A DNA stretch of 64,000 nucleotides, from NCBI GenBank assembly GCA_965153355.1, contig OZ231128.1:15376001-15440000 (forward strand). Reading direction: 5' to 3'. Under the pieces are notes generated by a model. It saw only the letters and a list, made by a program, of their open reading frames with translations. It did not search any database and was not told the origin of the DNA. This document shows, piece after piece, positions 1 through 10,665 of this stretch. The position numbers were made by a program, and so were the translations under genes. Each line of letters starts with the position of its first letter. The stretch's first letter is position 1. The DNA is from Flaccisagitta enflata (taxonomy: Eukaryota > Chaetognatha > Sagittoidea > Aphragmophora).

Positions 1-276
1 GCCTCGAGGGTCCAATCCGAGCCTCAAGGCTCCAATACCAGCTTCGGGGCTCCAATCCCAGCCTCCAGGCTCCAACCCCAGCTCCAAGGCCCTAACCCCA
101 GCATCATGGCTCCAATTCCAACCTCATGGCTCCAATCCCTTCCTTGGGGCAAAAATCCCGCCTTGAAACTCAAATTCTAGCCAAGCTTAGGTCATCAGCT
201 CCTTTGAGGCAGCTGCCTCTCTCACCTCCATATCTAACATTCACTAACTTAGGGGCAAAGGGTACCGCTGACCAAG
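1..276 (-). mobile_element. FB-family hairpin element, truncated by window start
   Basis: Positions 1-180 are tandem units of about 20 bp of the form gcctcaaggctccaatccca. They are followed by a degenerate GC box (taggtcatcagctcc, 189 on) and the conserved full end, gggtaccgctgacc near 260-275. The same order occurs at 12,754-13,288 and 35,636-36,185, so this is the right part of a minus-oriented copy whose other half lies outside the window. It has no coding capacity. The family is unknown to me; membership rests on the shared order of motifs. Confidence 0.6.
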
Positions 277-340
277 ATTAAAAGACAAAAGTCAAAATGT
301 TAAACGACTTGAAACAAGGTAAAACGGCGGAAAAAAGTTA

Positions 341-426
341 ACACGGATGGACCAACAGACGGACCAACAGACAAACCGACCAACAGACATAGCGGGTCAT
401 AGAGTCGCGTAGAACGTGACTAAAAA
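341..426 (+). mobile_element. CGAC-tail element, 3' part, degenerate
   Basis: A short array of gaccaacagacg-like units (349-390) is followed by gggtcatagagtcgcg and a decayed palindrome ending gtgactaaaaa at about 424. The same arrangement of a GAC-rich array, gtcatagagtcgcg and gcgactaaaaa is seen intact at 45,668-45,871. The 5' part is not recognisable here. Confidence 0.5.
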
Positions 427-615
427 CTACCAAATTCCTTTTGATCTCCCTAGGAAATGGTTACTTTTATTTGTAAGACCTGTTATGTAATATAGGTCAA
501 CGGGTATCGCGGACCATCTGTCTCATTTTCGACTATAACTTACTATATAATATACTAGGCACGTGCCCTTAAAAGAACTATCGTAAACTCGTAACATTAA
601 CACTGTTTTTCAATT
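427..615. other. No recognisable feature
   Basis: AT-rich sequence without an open frame, repeat array or inverted repeat that I can see. Confidence 0.4.
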
Positions 616-618
616 GCA

Positions 619-1453
619 TAACCATGGCGTCAATAAAAATGGCCGCCTATTCAAACCCCTCCCCTGAGTACATTTTTTTGACTAGCTTCATAATCTTTTA
701 GGTGGTAATAGAACTTCAAATTTCTGACTAAGAGAAAAAATCAGAACTCAAAAAAGTTCACAAATGTACCCGTGGCATCAGTTTTTGTGAAAGGCATCCA
801 AATATAGACCTACCAAATCACTTTTTTTTTTGCGTTTCTTGGTTTTTGTACAAGCACAAAAATACACTTTTTTGAGTTCTGATTTTTGCAGCAGGTCAAT
901 AAATTGCAAAACTATCACACACTTGAAAAAAATTGCCCCTGTTTCAAAAAATTATTTCATTAAAGAGGTGGGACGATAAGTGTTTAAGAGATAATTTTGC
1001 ACATTTTCAGAAAATCAACAAAAAGTAGTGCAAAAATCAACATTTTTAACTTCTGATTTTGAGTCGGAAATTTGATGAACTATTTCCACCAAAAAAATTG
1101 TGAGACTACTTGAAAAAATGAGTTCACTGTAAGAAATTGAAGTTAGTAAAATGTTTTTATCAAAAACTGATTTTATTCCCTTGTCTCACAATCATTACTG
1201 TGACCAAAAAAATCAACTTTTTTAAGTTCTGATTTTTTTGCTGAGTCAAATATCATTGATACCTTCTTCATCTTTGAAAAAATTCAAAAGCAATGATGAA
1301 AAAAAAGTCCTTTCTTTAAGTTCTAAAAAGATCATTTTAAAAAGTTGTTGATCAATTTGAATTAGAATACTGTTTACAAAAATTAATGCTGCGGACACAA
1401 AAATTAACTTGAACAAATTGAACATGGCGGCCATTTTTATTGACGCTATGGTT
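619..1453. mobile_element. Non-coding element with about 30-bp inverted ends
   Basis: The left end at 619-648 reads accatggcgtcaataaaa followed by atggccgcc. The reverse complement of this stretch lies at 1,425-1,453 with one or two changes. The interior of about 780 bp is AT-rich and contains the motif agttctgatttt in both orientations (near 737, 877, 1,048 and 1,226), but no long open frame. This is the layout of a non-autonomous foldback or MITE-like element. I could not define a target-site duplication, so the superfamily is open. Confidence 0.45.
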
Positions 1454-1612
1454 ACATGATATGAAATTCGGCAAATGATTTTACATCTGTCCGATTTTTT
1501 GTAAGGTGATCTAATGAAAATTAACAACTTTCTATCGGGCAGACGTTATGGAAAATACTGTATTAATACTTTATCTGACGCGCTTTAAGAAATATGTTAC
1601 AAAGTGTGGTGT

Positions 1613-1618
<6 letters not shown>

Positions 1619-1686
<68 letters not shown>
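1619..1686. repeat. (CT)n microsatellite
   Basis: Uninterrupted CT dinucleotides, followed by a T/C-rich stretch to about 1,870. Apparent Leu-Ser reading frames here are translations of the repeat. Confidence 0.95.
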
Positions 1687-1689
<3 letters not shown>

Positions 1690-1690
<1 letters not shown>

Positions 1691-2451
1691 TTCTCTCTCT
1701 CTCCAACCTATCTCACTCTTTTTTTCTTATTTTGTCTTGTTCACTTTTTTTTTACTTTTTTTGACAGATCTCCATCATTTGTCTTCCTTGGGTTATTTAT
1801 GGAAGTTTACTCCTACTCTTTCTCCAGCTCTTCCTCTTCCTTCTGCACCTTCTTCGCTTTCTCTTGTCCCTTAACTTTTCTTTTGAAACAATCTCATTCA
1901 TGCAGCCTCGACAAGGCCATTAACACGGCAACCTTAATCACGGACGGGCGGGCGGGAGCGGAATACCAAATAAAGCGAATTTGTGATGGACGGATCGACC
2001 GATGGACCGACGAATCGAAAAGTGGATAAAATGAAAAAACAACAAGGATGGAAAATGGTGCATATCATGCCGCTACGACGAAGCAATGGAATATGAAACA
2101 GGGCGTCAACCACTATGGTGAATGACCTGGAAACAGCCTCAACTTCAACCAATTTAATTGTTTTAGTCTCAGATAAAGCAAAAGACCCGCAACGTTGGTT
2201 GCATGGCTCAAAGAAATTGCTCTAAAAATCTGAGGAGGATCTTAGCAACTTACCGCAAATCTCTCCACAAAAGCATGCTGAGGCATATGGAGGTGGTTGC
2301 TAATGTCCAGGACACACTTTATATTGAATTGATAATCAATGCTTATCTTTTGTCTTTACTTTGAGCTAGAAAGTATTTCTTTGTTTCTTTTTCCTTCTCC
2401 TCATCTCTCTTCTTCTTCCTTTTCTTCCTCTTCTTCTCCTTCTTCTTCATT
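1690..2451. other. T-rich then mixed sequence, no feature recognised
   Basis: A pyrimidine-rich stretch (to about 1,870) grades into ordinary mixed sequence containing short GGAC/GACC motifs (1,938-2,020) like those inside CGAC-tail elements, and a second T/C-rich stretch at 2,380-2,450. No supported gene. Confidence 0.35.
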
Positions 2452-3056
2452 TTTTTAGGCAGTGGCCCTGGAGGGGCCGCTGACCTATGATTCCACATAG
2501 GGCAATTTTCTCCGGTTTCAGTCTGTCCGTGTATCTGTGTGTCCGTGTGTCTGTGTGTCCATGTGTCCGTGTGTCCACCCCCCCATAAACCTGAAACCAG
2601 GCTTCCCAGACCTAAAATCAAGCTTAAATAAGCCCAAATCAGGCCTCTCAGACCTCTAATCAGACCTCTAGAACCCAAAATCAGGGCTCTCAGACCCAAA
2701 ATCAGGCTTTCCAGGCCTCAAATTTAGCCTCTCAGACTTAAATTAGGCCTTTAAGACCCTAGAATGGACCTAGATTGGACAAAATTAAGCCTCTCAGATC
2801 CAAAATCAAGCCTCAGATCTGAAATGAAGCGTCTCAAACACCAATGCAGGCACAAATTGCTCTTCTCAGCTCTTGCATCTCAGACCTCAAATCCGGTTTT
2901 CAGATGGACGGAAAACGGAAACTGGAGAAAATTGCCCCATGTGGAATCATTAGTCATTGACCCTTCCAGGGCCACTGCCCCTCTCATCATCTCATCCTTA
3001 CATACACCAACATAGGGGCATTGGGTACCGCTGACCATGTAGCGCTTTTGCGACTT
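2452..3056 (-). mobile_element. FB-family hairpin element, near complete
   Basis: The short end is at 2,452 (T-run then aggcagtggccc). The GC box ggggccgctgacctatg leads to ccacatagggcaattttc and a GTCCGTGTG-rich stretch. Tandem units of about 20 bp follow (cagacctaaaatcaggc type, 2,590-2,910). The inverted partner gaaaattgccccatgtgg lies at 2,925-2,945 and the inverted GC box at 2,957-2,985. The full end, gggtaccgctgaccatgtagcgcttttgcgact, finishes near 3,055 (given here in words: GGTACC core, then GCGCTTTTGCGACT). The two inner boxes are reverse complements, so the copy can fold. Confidence 0.65.
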
Positions 3057-3067
3057 TTCTTCCTGTG

Positions 3068-3165
3068 TTCTTCAAGACTTTGTCCCCTTCGGGGCCGCTG
3101 CCCTGCTTCCCTTCCCTCCAATTCACAATCACTCAAAGCAGGGCAACGGGTATCGCTGACCACAT
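3068..3165 (-). mobile_element. FB-family full end, solo fragment
   Basis: actttgtccccttcgggg and ccgctgccctgc are followed by gcagggcaacgggtatcg and ctgacc. This is the full-end module of the FB family, lying directly behind another copy and running into the CTT array. Confidence 0.6.
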
Positions 3166-3185
3166 ATTTCCCTTGGGCGACCTGT

Positions 3186-3680
3186 TCCTCTTCTTCTTCT
3201 CCTTCTCCTTTCTCTTCTTCTTCTTTTTCTTCTTCTCCTTTCTCTTCTTCTTCTTTTTCTTCTTCTTCTTCTTCTTCTTCTTCTTCTTCTTCTTCTTCTT
3301 CTTCTTCTTCTTCTTCTTCTTCTTCTTTTCCTTCTACTTCTTTTTCTTCTTCTTCTTCTTCTTCTTCTTCTTCTTCTTCTTCTTCTTCTTCTTCTTCTTC
3401 TTCTTTTTTCTTTTTCTTTTTCTTTTTCTTTATCTTCTTTTTCTTTTTCTTTTTCTTTTTCTTTTTCTTTTTCTTTTTCTTCTTCTTCTTCTTCTTCTTC
3501 TTCTTCTTCTTCTTCTTCTTCTTCTTTTCCTTCTTCCTCATCTTCTTCTTCTCCCTCTTCTTCATCATCATCTTCTTCTTCTTCTTCTTCTTCTTCTTCT
3601 TCTTCTTCTTCTTCTTCTTCTTCTTCTTCTTCTTCTTCTCCTCCTTCTTCTCCTCTTCCTTCTTCCACTTTTTTTTCTCC
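3186..3680. repeat. (CTT)n / (CTTTTT)n pyrimidine array
   Basis: Nearly 500 bp of pure pyrimidine on the plus strand: CTT repeats with CTTTTT repeats at about 3,406-3,480. The poly-Ser, poly-Phe, poly-Glu and poly-Arg frames across it are artefacts. A homopurine-homopyrimidine tract of this length could form intramolecular triplex. Confidence 0.95.
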
Positions 3681-3799
3681 CATACCGTCTTTCCGTCTCA
3701 CTCTCTCCCATATTGCGAGATTAGCCTTGATCCTGAATGAAATTGAGCAAAGTGACAGAGAGCTAAATCTCGACGCGATAAATGATTTTTTATATTCTT

Positions 3800-3957
3800 A
3801 GGGTACGTCTGCATTCACCATCTTATTTGGATATTTCATCTGGATATCAATATCCGGATATTCCACATAGTGAATTTACAAGATTTACTACATGAAATAT
3901 CCGGATATTATTATCCAAATGAAATATCCAAATAAGCTGATTAATGCAGACACACCT
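3800..3957. mobile_element. Foldback MITE, about 158 bp
   Basis: The left arm starts gggtacgtctgcattcacc and continues through tatttggatatttcat to atatccggatatt. The right arm is its reverse complement, ending taatgcagacacacct. Arms are about 60 bp at roughly 85-90% identity around a loop of about 30 bp. There is no coding capacity and the target-site duplication is not clear. Confidence 0.65.
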
Positions 3958-4089
3958 TTTGTTTCCAACCTGGTAGAGAATCGTCGTCTTTCTACTTCGT
4001 CGAGAGGCAGTGAAGGAAAAGATGCAGGCTGCAGCAACCATTAAGTATGCTACAGCTTGTGTTTTTTCGTTGTTGCTAAAGATGCTGTT

Positions 4090-4205
4090 TCAGAACAAGG
4101 TCAGATACACGGCTACCCTAGTCGCGTGCGGGTGGGCAGGAGCAGTGATGGAGAAGGTCTCTGGGGCATTTGGGCAGGAGCAGTGAGGCCAAAGACCAAA
4201 AAAAT
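4090..4205 (+). mobile_element. CGAC-tail element, 5' part
   Basis: caaggtcagatacacggc, then agtcgcgtgcgggtgggc and gcatttgggcaggagcag. These motifs match the 5' half of the complete copy at 45,668-45,871. The 3' half is missing; the sequence passes straight into an FB full end at 4,216. Confidence 0.6.
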
Positions 4206-4215
4206 AGCAGCCCAA

Positions 4216-4390
4216 AGTTAGTAAGTGGTCAGCGGTGCCCGTGCCCTGCTTCAGCAGTATGTGATTTAGGTTGAGGGGGAGCAGGGCAGCGACCCCAAAG
4301 GGGACAAAGTCCTGTATAACACAGGGAAAATCTGTCCGTCCGTCCATCCATCTGTCCGTCCATCCGCCCGTCCGTCCTTCTGTCTGCCTT
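4216..4390 (+). mobile_element. FB-family element, 5' part
   Basis: gtggtcagcggtgcccgt and gccctgcttcag, then gggagcagggcagcgacc, ccaaaggggacaaagtcc and a TCCGTCCGTCC array. The opposite end is absent, so the copy is broken. Confidence 0.55.
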
Positions 4391-4446
4391 CTATCCAGGA
4401 TGCCGTTATTCAATCTTTCAGTATATGTACAATGATACCCATGCCC

Positions 4447-5335
4447 TTCATTGGGGGGGTCGGTAACAACGAACTTTGGAAATGCCAGTCGGACATATGA
4501 CCAAAGTGTGCACAAAAACGATATATAAACACAAAGCGTTAGATGGTCAGCGGTACCCGTTGCCCCTATGTGAGTGTATGTGGGTGTGAGGTGGTTAGAG
4601 GGGCAGCGGCCCCGAAGGGGCCGATGACCTATGCTGTTTTTATTTGGGCCTCAAGGATGGACTTAGGGCCTGGAGGCTGGGATTGGGGCCTTGAGGCTTG
4701 GATTAGGGCCTTGAGGCTGGGATTTGAGCTTCGAGGCTGTGATTTCAGCTTCAAAGCTGAGATTTGAGCTTCAAGGCTGGGAGGAGAAGAAGGAGGGGGG
4801 ATTTGAGAGGTCAGCAGGCCCCGAAGGAACCGATGACCTATGCTAGGCTGTAATTTGAGTCATAAGGCTGGGATTTGAGCCATAAGGTTGGAATTTGAGC
4901 CCTGAGCCTGGGATTCAAGCTCGAGACTGTGATTTGGGCTTGAGGCTGCGATTTGAGCTTCGAAGCCGGAAGGGGGGGGGGACGGAGAAGGAGGAGGAGG
5001 AGAAGGAGGAGAAGAAGGAGGAGAAAATTCCCCATATGTGTGAAAGCATAGGTCATCGGCCCTTTCGGGGCCGCTGCCCAAAAGGAGTCACACCATATCA
5101 TTTACAGTCGTGCCACACCCCTTATTTACATTCTAATGAATAGGGAGAAGGAAGAGGAAGAGGAAGCTCCTATACTTTACTATGGGAAAGGTAGGGTTGG
5201 CACGACTATAAATGATAAAATCTCATGAACTTTTCCTTCTAGTTCTCAGGTTGTTTTGTGATTGCGCATGGTCTGGTGATATGTCCGATTGGCATTTCCA
5301 AAGTAGGTTGATACCGACCCCCCCACCCCTCATGA
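4447..5335. repeat. Inverted repeat (about 60-bp arms) enclosing an FB element
   Basis: Left arm 4,447-4,510 (ggggggtcggtaacaac, tttggaaatgccagtcgg, acatatgacca). The reverse complement lies at 5,262-5,335 (tggtgatatgtccgattgg, catttccaaagtagg, accgacccccc). The FB copy at 4,532-5,083 sits between the arms. The arms may be the ends of an older element into which the FB copy moved. Confidence 0.55.
4532..5083 (+). mobile_element. FB-family hairpin element
   Basis: Full end at 4,532 (aaagcgttagatggtcagcgg in motif form), GC box ggccccgaaggggccgatg, then units of about 20 bp (gggccttgaggctggga). A second internal GC box at about 4,815-4,845 suggests an internal duplication. The inverted box ccatatgtgtgaaagcat is at about 5,033. 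The copy ends at the short end, ggccgctgcccaaaa, near 5,083. Between the arms the sequence is purine-rich (GGAGGAGAAGG). Confidence 0.7.
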
Positions 5336-5340
5336 GTAGT

Positions 5341-5815
5341 TTGTTGGTTAAGTTGAAGGGGAGCAGGCCAAGATCTTGGTCCCTGAGCCTCAGAGACCAT
5401 TTTCCTGGTCTCAGAGGCCAGAATTTGAGTCTCTGAGGAATCTGGGTCCCAGTGATCAAGATATGGGTCGCTTTGGCTAGGACGTGGGTTTTAGAAGCCA
5501 GAATCTGGGTATCAGAAGCCAGAATCTAGGTCTAAGGGGCCAAAATGATGGCACCTAGACCAGAATCTAGGTTTTCTAGTCAGATTTGGGCCATTTTGTT
5601 TGAATTTGGGTCATTTTGCTTGGATTTGGGCCATACAATTAGGCTCTGGGCCCCAAAGAGGACGAAGACCTGAGGATGAGGTAGGGGGGATGGACGGACA
5701 TACGGACGGACAAACGGATGTACGGACGGGGTACGGACAGGCGGACAGATGGACAAATAGATTCCCCCTGTGTTCTACAGGACTTCGTCCTCTTCGGGCC
5801 GCTGCCCAAAAACGA
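5341..5815 (+). mobile_element. FB-family element, GAC-rich variant
   Basis: It begins with a partial full end (gttgaaggggagcagg). It carries 20-22-bp units (tctgaggaatctgggtcc type) and a GGAC-rich array (5,690-5,755). It finishes tgttctacaggacttcg followed by cgggccgctgcccaaaaa, the usual short end. Confidence 0.6.
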
Positions 5816-6777
5816 AAAAGAAAAGTATGATCAGGTCTTACGCTGTTATACTTATAGGCGCAACTTTAACCCATTTAGGCACACAATACTCACATGGCAT
5901 ATGATGCTTCTCTGGGCCATAAAATCGTCATGCGGATAAAAGGAATCAAACCATAAGTTTTCCAAAAACCCATTTCAATATGTCGGCGCGTTGCTACGCG
6001 TGAAAGATTGTCATGTCGTGGAAAACATCTGTTTTCTTCCATCCATGAATTATGGTTCGTCGAATAGATCAATGATTATAGTGATTTATCTGTCCACTCG
6101 TACATGGTTCCCTCATTAGTATAGCTAATACATGTTTTTCAAGTAATTTGTCTGTTTGTGCAATGGCATTATAATCAATTTAATGTATATGATTGTATCT
6201 TTAAGGGCTTGTTTTCAAAAATCCATTATCTTTATAACTTCATAACTTGATAACTTTTAATATTGCATCGTCACGATGGTAAAAGATGAAATTTGAGCAT
6301 TAATAAGTGCATGTTGTTCAATTTGGAAGAAATACAAAAACTTTTTTTATGTAACAGACGAAGTGCGATTGCTGACTTGAATATTACTGTTTTAAATAGA
6401 TCAGCTAAAAATGTTTTGACATTGATTGGTTGACTTTTTGCAGCACTTAGAAATTGAGTGCCTTTCAAGCCATTTCTAGTCAAATCTTTTCTCTCTCTCA
6501 TTTTCTGGGTCACATACAAGCGACTCTTTACGTGCGCTTTTTGGTCCAGCCATTGGTCTTTTAGCTATTTTCCTGTCTGAAGGGGATTCTGCTCCTGCTC
6601 AAAAAGGACCAGACATTAGAGCCAGTGACCATCCACAAGCAACAATTGGGGTTTTGTTGATAGGATTCAGGAATAAAGGTGATACATCTGTCTGATGACA
6701 TTTCTCTCCTACCTCCATCTACCCATTGCATGGACCCGGTATGACAGGTAGAACAATATCCCTCAGACCCTCATTGT
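5816..6777. other. About 960 bp with no recognised feature
   Basis: AT-rich, mixed sequence without arrays, convincing inverted repeats or long open frames. The small frames present have no protein-like features that I recognise. Confidence 0.4.
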
Positions 6778-7055
6778 GGGGGCGTTTCTAGTCAAAGACA
6801 ATCACGTTTTGAAAGAGCCACTCGGTCGCTCGCTACGTTCATTCGCTTGCACCGCTCACTCCGCTCACTCGCTCTGCAGCGCTCCGCTTCGCTACGCTCA
6901 CTTCGCTCTCTTCGCTCGCTCGCTCCGTTCACAGGCTCGCTCACTCACTTTGCTCACTCCCTCATGGGACGGTTGAAATTCTTGAATATGTGTTCACGCT
7001 GTTATCGCGTTTCACGGGAACAATCGCGTTTTTGGCGCTCACAGGAAACACGCCC
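6778..7055 (+). mobile_element. GGGCG-end element, copy 1
   Basis: Starts gggggcgtttctagtcaaag and ends gcgctcacaggaaacacgccc, so the termini are inverted repeats of about 15 bp (GGGCGTTTCTAGT type). The interior is a distinctive CGCT-rich quasi-repeat (cgctcgctacgttc, gctccgcttcgctacgct). Other copies are at 19,791-20,059, 45,208-45,476 (minus) and 51,541-51,818. At 45,208 the element is absent from the matching place in copy A, so it is mobile or was recently mobile. Confidence 0.7.
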
Positions 7056-7374
7056 TAACCATCACTTATGTCATCAGACTTAAACCTTTGTCACCGTCTT
7101 AAGTTAAAAAATTCCAATTCATTCTTTTACTCGCACAAGAAAAAAATGAAAGATTGGAAATGAAGAGAATGGAGAATGAGGATCGGGTGGGTCAGACGCG
7201 GATTTATTCTAATCCACGGTCTATCGAAATTGCTTTTATCACCTTCGTTGGTTATCATCGGCACCATAAAAGATTTGGCAAAGAGATTGATTTTCTCCAT
7301 TGGTTGTCGGCCGGGAGTCTCTCTAGACCCCCTCCGCCTACTCCATAGCAGCATCCCACAACGCACCACATGTT

Positions 7375-7918
<544 letters not shown>

Positions 7919-8080
7919 GAATATTTTTGGGAGAGGAAACTTAATCTTCATCTGCTCCTTTCCCTTGGAGTCTGCCTGTCTGCAAATCTCTCTAACGAGT
8001 GCATGTTGATTTGATGACGAACGTAAAAGAACACTCCAAAATGCCTTCCGAGCTTTTTGCCAAGTCTTTTGTGGGAGAGC

Positions 8081-8119
<39 letters not shown>

Positions 8120-8343
8120 TTGATTTCTTTCTCTTCTGGCTTAAGCTTTTTCAGTACCGATATCCCGACGCAAAAAACACATGTTGATATGATTTTTATC
8201 AACACAGCAACAGATTTAACTACTATCCTATCATTTTTTAAAGCACTAGTTATGGGCTACCCACAAATGCCTATAAAACATATGATGTTGTTGGGCTTAT
8301 GTTCATCCATTGTGGATGATCAAGCCAATGTGCAAATCTTAGC
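7919..8343. other. Mixed sequence with a short (CT)n tract
   Basis: A CT run at about 8,081-8,116 is the only array. The rest shows no gene or element that I can support. Confidence 0.4.
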
Positions 8344-8789
8344 TACTACCTAGGCCATAAGTATTGCAACAGCTTTAGACTGAGATAAATTGGCTCTGAT
8401 AAGGAATTTTAACCTTTTCTTAGTGAGATTCTTAATCTACATCGAATTCTCTTCAAATTTAGCTCAATCTCAAAATTCTCGGTCAATTCGTTTAGAAATG
8501 GCACAAGAAAATGTAAAAATGTCGCTTTTTGAAAATCATGAAAAAATCATGTTGGTCTCTTTCACTACATATCTACAACATTTTGCAGATAGATAATGGC
8601 AACAATAGGTCCCAGAGGTGGCCTGGCAACTTGCCTGCCCTCAATCCAATTGAAAACCTTCTCAGTCAGATGAGGAACCTGCAGCAAAAAGTGTGTGTGA
8701 CAATACAATGAATTGACTCATCATGCTTTGTATTGGTGATTAAATGAACTAATACACTAAGTGTTGCAATACTTTTGTCCTAGGTAGTA
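8344..8789 (+). pseudogene. Deleted Tc1/mariner-type transposon with transposase tail
   Basis: Inverted ends of about 30 bp: the left reads ctacctaggccataagtatt and the right is the reverse complement of ctacctaggacaaaagtatt, each flanked by TA (8,344-8,345 and 8,788-8,789), the target of this superfamily. Inside, at about 8,600-8,690, a plus-strand frame reads QRWPGNLPALNPIENL. This matches the WP..SPDLNPIENLW motif around the last catalytic acidic residue of Tc1/mariner transposases. Most of the transposase is missing and no start or DDE core remains, so it is a dead internal-deletion derivative. It ends 80 bp before the left boundary of the large duplication. Confidence 0.8.
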
Positions 8790-8980
8790 GATAGATTTTA
8801 TCTTCTGTCTGTGCATGAGATTAAAAGGGAAAGAAAGAATGTGGGCCGGGGAAGTTGGATGTTTATAACTAGTTTGTAGTTGGTTGTTGGCAGTTGGTGG
8901 TTGGATGTTGTTAGCATTTCCATTGAAAGACCTGATGCCTTGGATGATTACTGTGCACTGAACGGATAAACTTTCTTTAG

Positions 8981-9103
8981 GCGTACAAAAGCTTAAATGA
9001 GGATGAAATTTATAAAATCATTTCACACGGGAAAAAAATGCTACAGGATAAGTGGACATATCAAGTATTATTGGATGTTCAGGGATCAAACCAGAAAATC
9101 AAA
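8981..9103 (+). CDS. Candidate internal exon, 41 codons, unknown protein
   Basis: A pyrimidine-rich acceptor (actttctttag) precedes 123 open bases that end at a donor (aaagtaagtt). The phase-0 translation is charged and protein-like, beginning AYKSLNEDEIYKIISHGKK and ending LLDVQGSNQKIK. I do not recognise a family. In copy B (42,762-42,885) the same segment has two silent and two replacement changes, plus one extra A in a homopolymer that breaks the frame. An open run of 41 codons can occur by chance. A competing candidate exon lies on the opposite strand at 9,189-9,256, so at least one is probably spurious. Confidence 0.25.
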
Positions 9104-9456
9104 GTAAGTTTTAAATTTGTCTAACTAGATGATGGTGAATAAAAAGATCGGCTGTTCCTCCTTATGAAAGAAAATCAGTTTCTTACATTTTAGATTTTCA
9201 TCCAGCTTCCAAGCTGTAGGGAACGTTAATTCTATGGGCACTTGAATGGAAACTCTGTAAAAGACAAAAAATATATGGTAAAAGAGTAAATACTCTTTAA
9301 GAACGTCGAACCAGCAAACTCCAGCAAAACAAAAAAAGAGGAAAAAACCTAACGCGGTGTTATACTGAAAAATAAAACGAACTTGAAACATAAAGAACCA
9401 GGCGAAGGCAGAAATAGCAGCGAAAACGACTTACGGAGGAATTGCTCAAGATCATT

Positions 9457-9495
<39 letters not shown>

Positions 9496-9720
9496 GTTTT
9501 CATCATGAAAAGTGTTAGAACAAAGGGGAAAAAATGAGCAACCATAGAAGGAAAATATAAGAGAAAGAGGTTAAAATGTGCAGCAAAGAAGAAGAAGGAA
9601 AAGAGGTTAAAATGTGGAGGAAAAAAAAAGAGGAAAGAGGTTGAGATGTGGAAGGAAGCGGAGGCCAAGGGCCAACCAGTAGCGTGAGAGAAATGGAAAG
9701 GAGTTATGGAGAAAACAAGT
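9104..9720. other. Mixed sequence with poly(T) tract
   Basis: Contains the minus-strand candidate exon and a long T-run at about 9,470-9,495 whose counterpart in copy B (about 43,235-43,250) is much shorter. The purine-rich stretch 9,530-9,700 repeats agaggttaaaatgtg and gives a Phe-rich minus-strand frame that I regard as spurious. Confidence 0.4.
9189..9256 (-). CDS. Candidate internal exon on minus strand, unknown protein
   Basis: Read on the minus strand, gtcttttacag is followed by 68 open bases and a donor (aaaatgtaag). One frame gives VSIQVPIELTFPTAWKLDE, then NLK. In copy B (42,969-43,033) the segment is 3 bp shorter and stays in frame (FPTA becomes APA), which is mildly in favour of coding. 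The segment is too short to prove coding, and it faces the plus-strand candidate at 8,981-9,103. Confidence 0.2.
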
Positions 9721-9928
9721 GACGCGGGGTCACAATATTGTTGCGGACGGGTGAGCAGGGGTGTCCAACTCCCATCCATACCCCAAATGCCTTCAACCAC
9801 ACACAAACACACAAATAGTATCCAAAAAGCTTGTTTTTCCACATTTTGACTAGGTAATTACCGACGGACCAACGCATGGACCAATGGACGGACAAAGCCT
9901 CTTATAGAGTTGTGTGTCCGCAACTAAA
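9719..9928 (+). mobile_element. CGAC-tail-like element (copy A); also 43,483-43,690
   Basis: Starts gacgcggggtcacaatattg and ends cttatagagttgtgtgtcc followed by gcaactaaaaa, with GGACCAAC motifs before the tail. The tail is a decayed form of the palindrome seen at 45,852-45,871. The copy in B matches with few changes. A related 5' part occurs at 25,187-25,295 and 56,994-57,106 (acacggggtcacaatatc). Confidence 0.5.
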
Positions 9929-9962
9929 AATTTGTCGAGCTTTGGGATATAAGAGCATGCAC

Positions 9963-10180
9963 TTGACATGATGAGGAGGCTGAACGACAAGATGAGAAGC
10001 CTGAATGACACAATGAGGAGCATGAATGACATGATGAGGAGCTCTGATGAAATGTTGAGGAGCTCCGATGAAATGATGAGGAGCTCCGACGAAATGATGA
10101 GGAGCTCCAATGAGAAGTTTGAATGACATGATGAGGAGCATGAATGACATGATGAGGAGCTCTGATGAAATGAGTCGAAG
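9963..10180. repeat. Minisatellite gatgaggagctccgatgaa type
   Basis: Imperfect units of about 21-24 bp (gatgaggagctctgatgaa, gatgaggagcatgaatgac). Copy A has about 130 bp more than copy B (43,726-43,815), so the array has changed length since the copies separated. A second block of similar units lies at 10,430-10,530 and 44,060-44,160. Confidence 0.75.
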
Positions 10181-10400
10181 AGGGCAGATTTCAAATCTTA
10201 GAGGGAAGATTTCAGGCCCTAGAGGGCAGATTAAAGGCAAGATACGGCAGATTTCAGGCCTAGGAGGATAGATTTCCAGTCTGAGAGGGCAGATTTCAGG
10301 ACTGAGAGGGCCTTGGGGGGACTAACAAACATATGAGCAGATGTACAAAAGTCCCCCATGTGTTCTAAAGGACTTCGTCCCCTTCGGGCCGCTGCGCATA
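10181..10400 (+). mobile_element. FB-family 3' half (copy A); also 43,812-44,032
   Basis: Units of the type agagggcagatttcaggc lead into gactaacaaacatatgag, then gttctaaaggacttcg and the short end cgggccgctgcgcataaa. The 5' half appears to be replaced by the neighbouring gatgagg minisatellite. Confidence 0.55.
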
Positions 10401-10665
10401 AAGCTTGTAAGACAGGATAAGGTTCGTGAATGACAAGATGAGGAGGCTCAATAACAAGATGAGAACCTTGAATGACAAATTGAGGAGCTTAAATGACAGA
10501 ATGAGGAGCCTTAATGACACGATGAGTATGCATGAATGGATCGGGTGCTACAATGTCAGGATGAAAAGCATACGTTTATGGGTTGAGGAACTTGATCAAT
10601 GGATACAGATAAACCCTTAAACCGAGGTAAAAGTTGTAGCATACCCCCCTCCCCCCGAGGTTCTA

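Noticed and set aside
3021-3740. Poly-Ser/poly-Phe and opposed poly-Glu/poly-Arg frames
   Set aside because: All derive from the CTT array.
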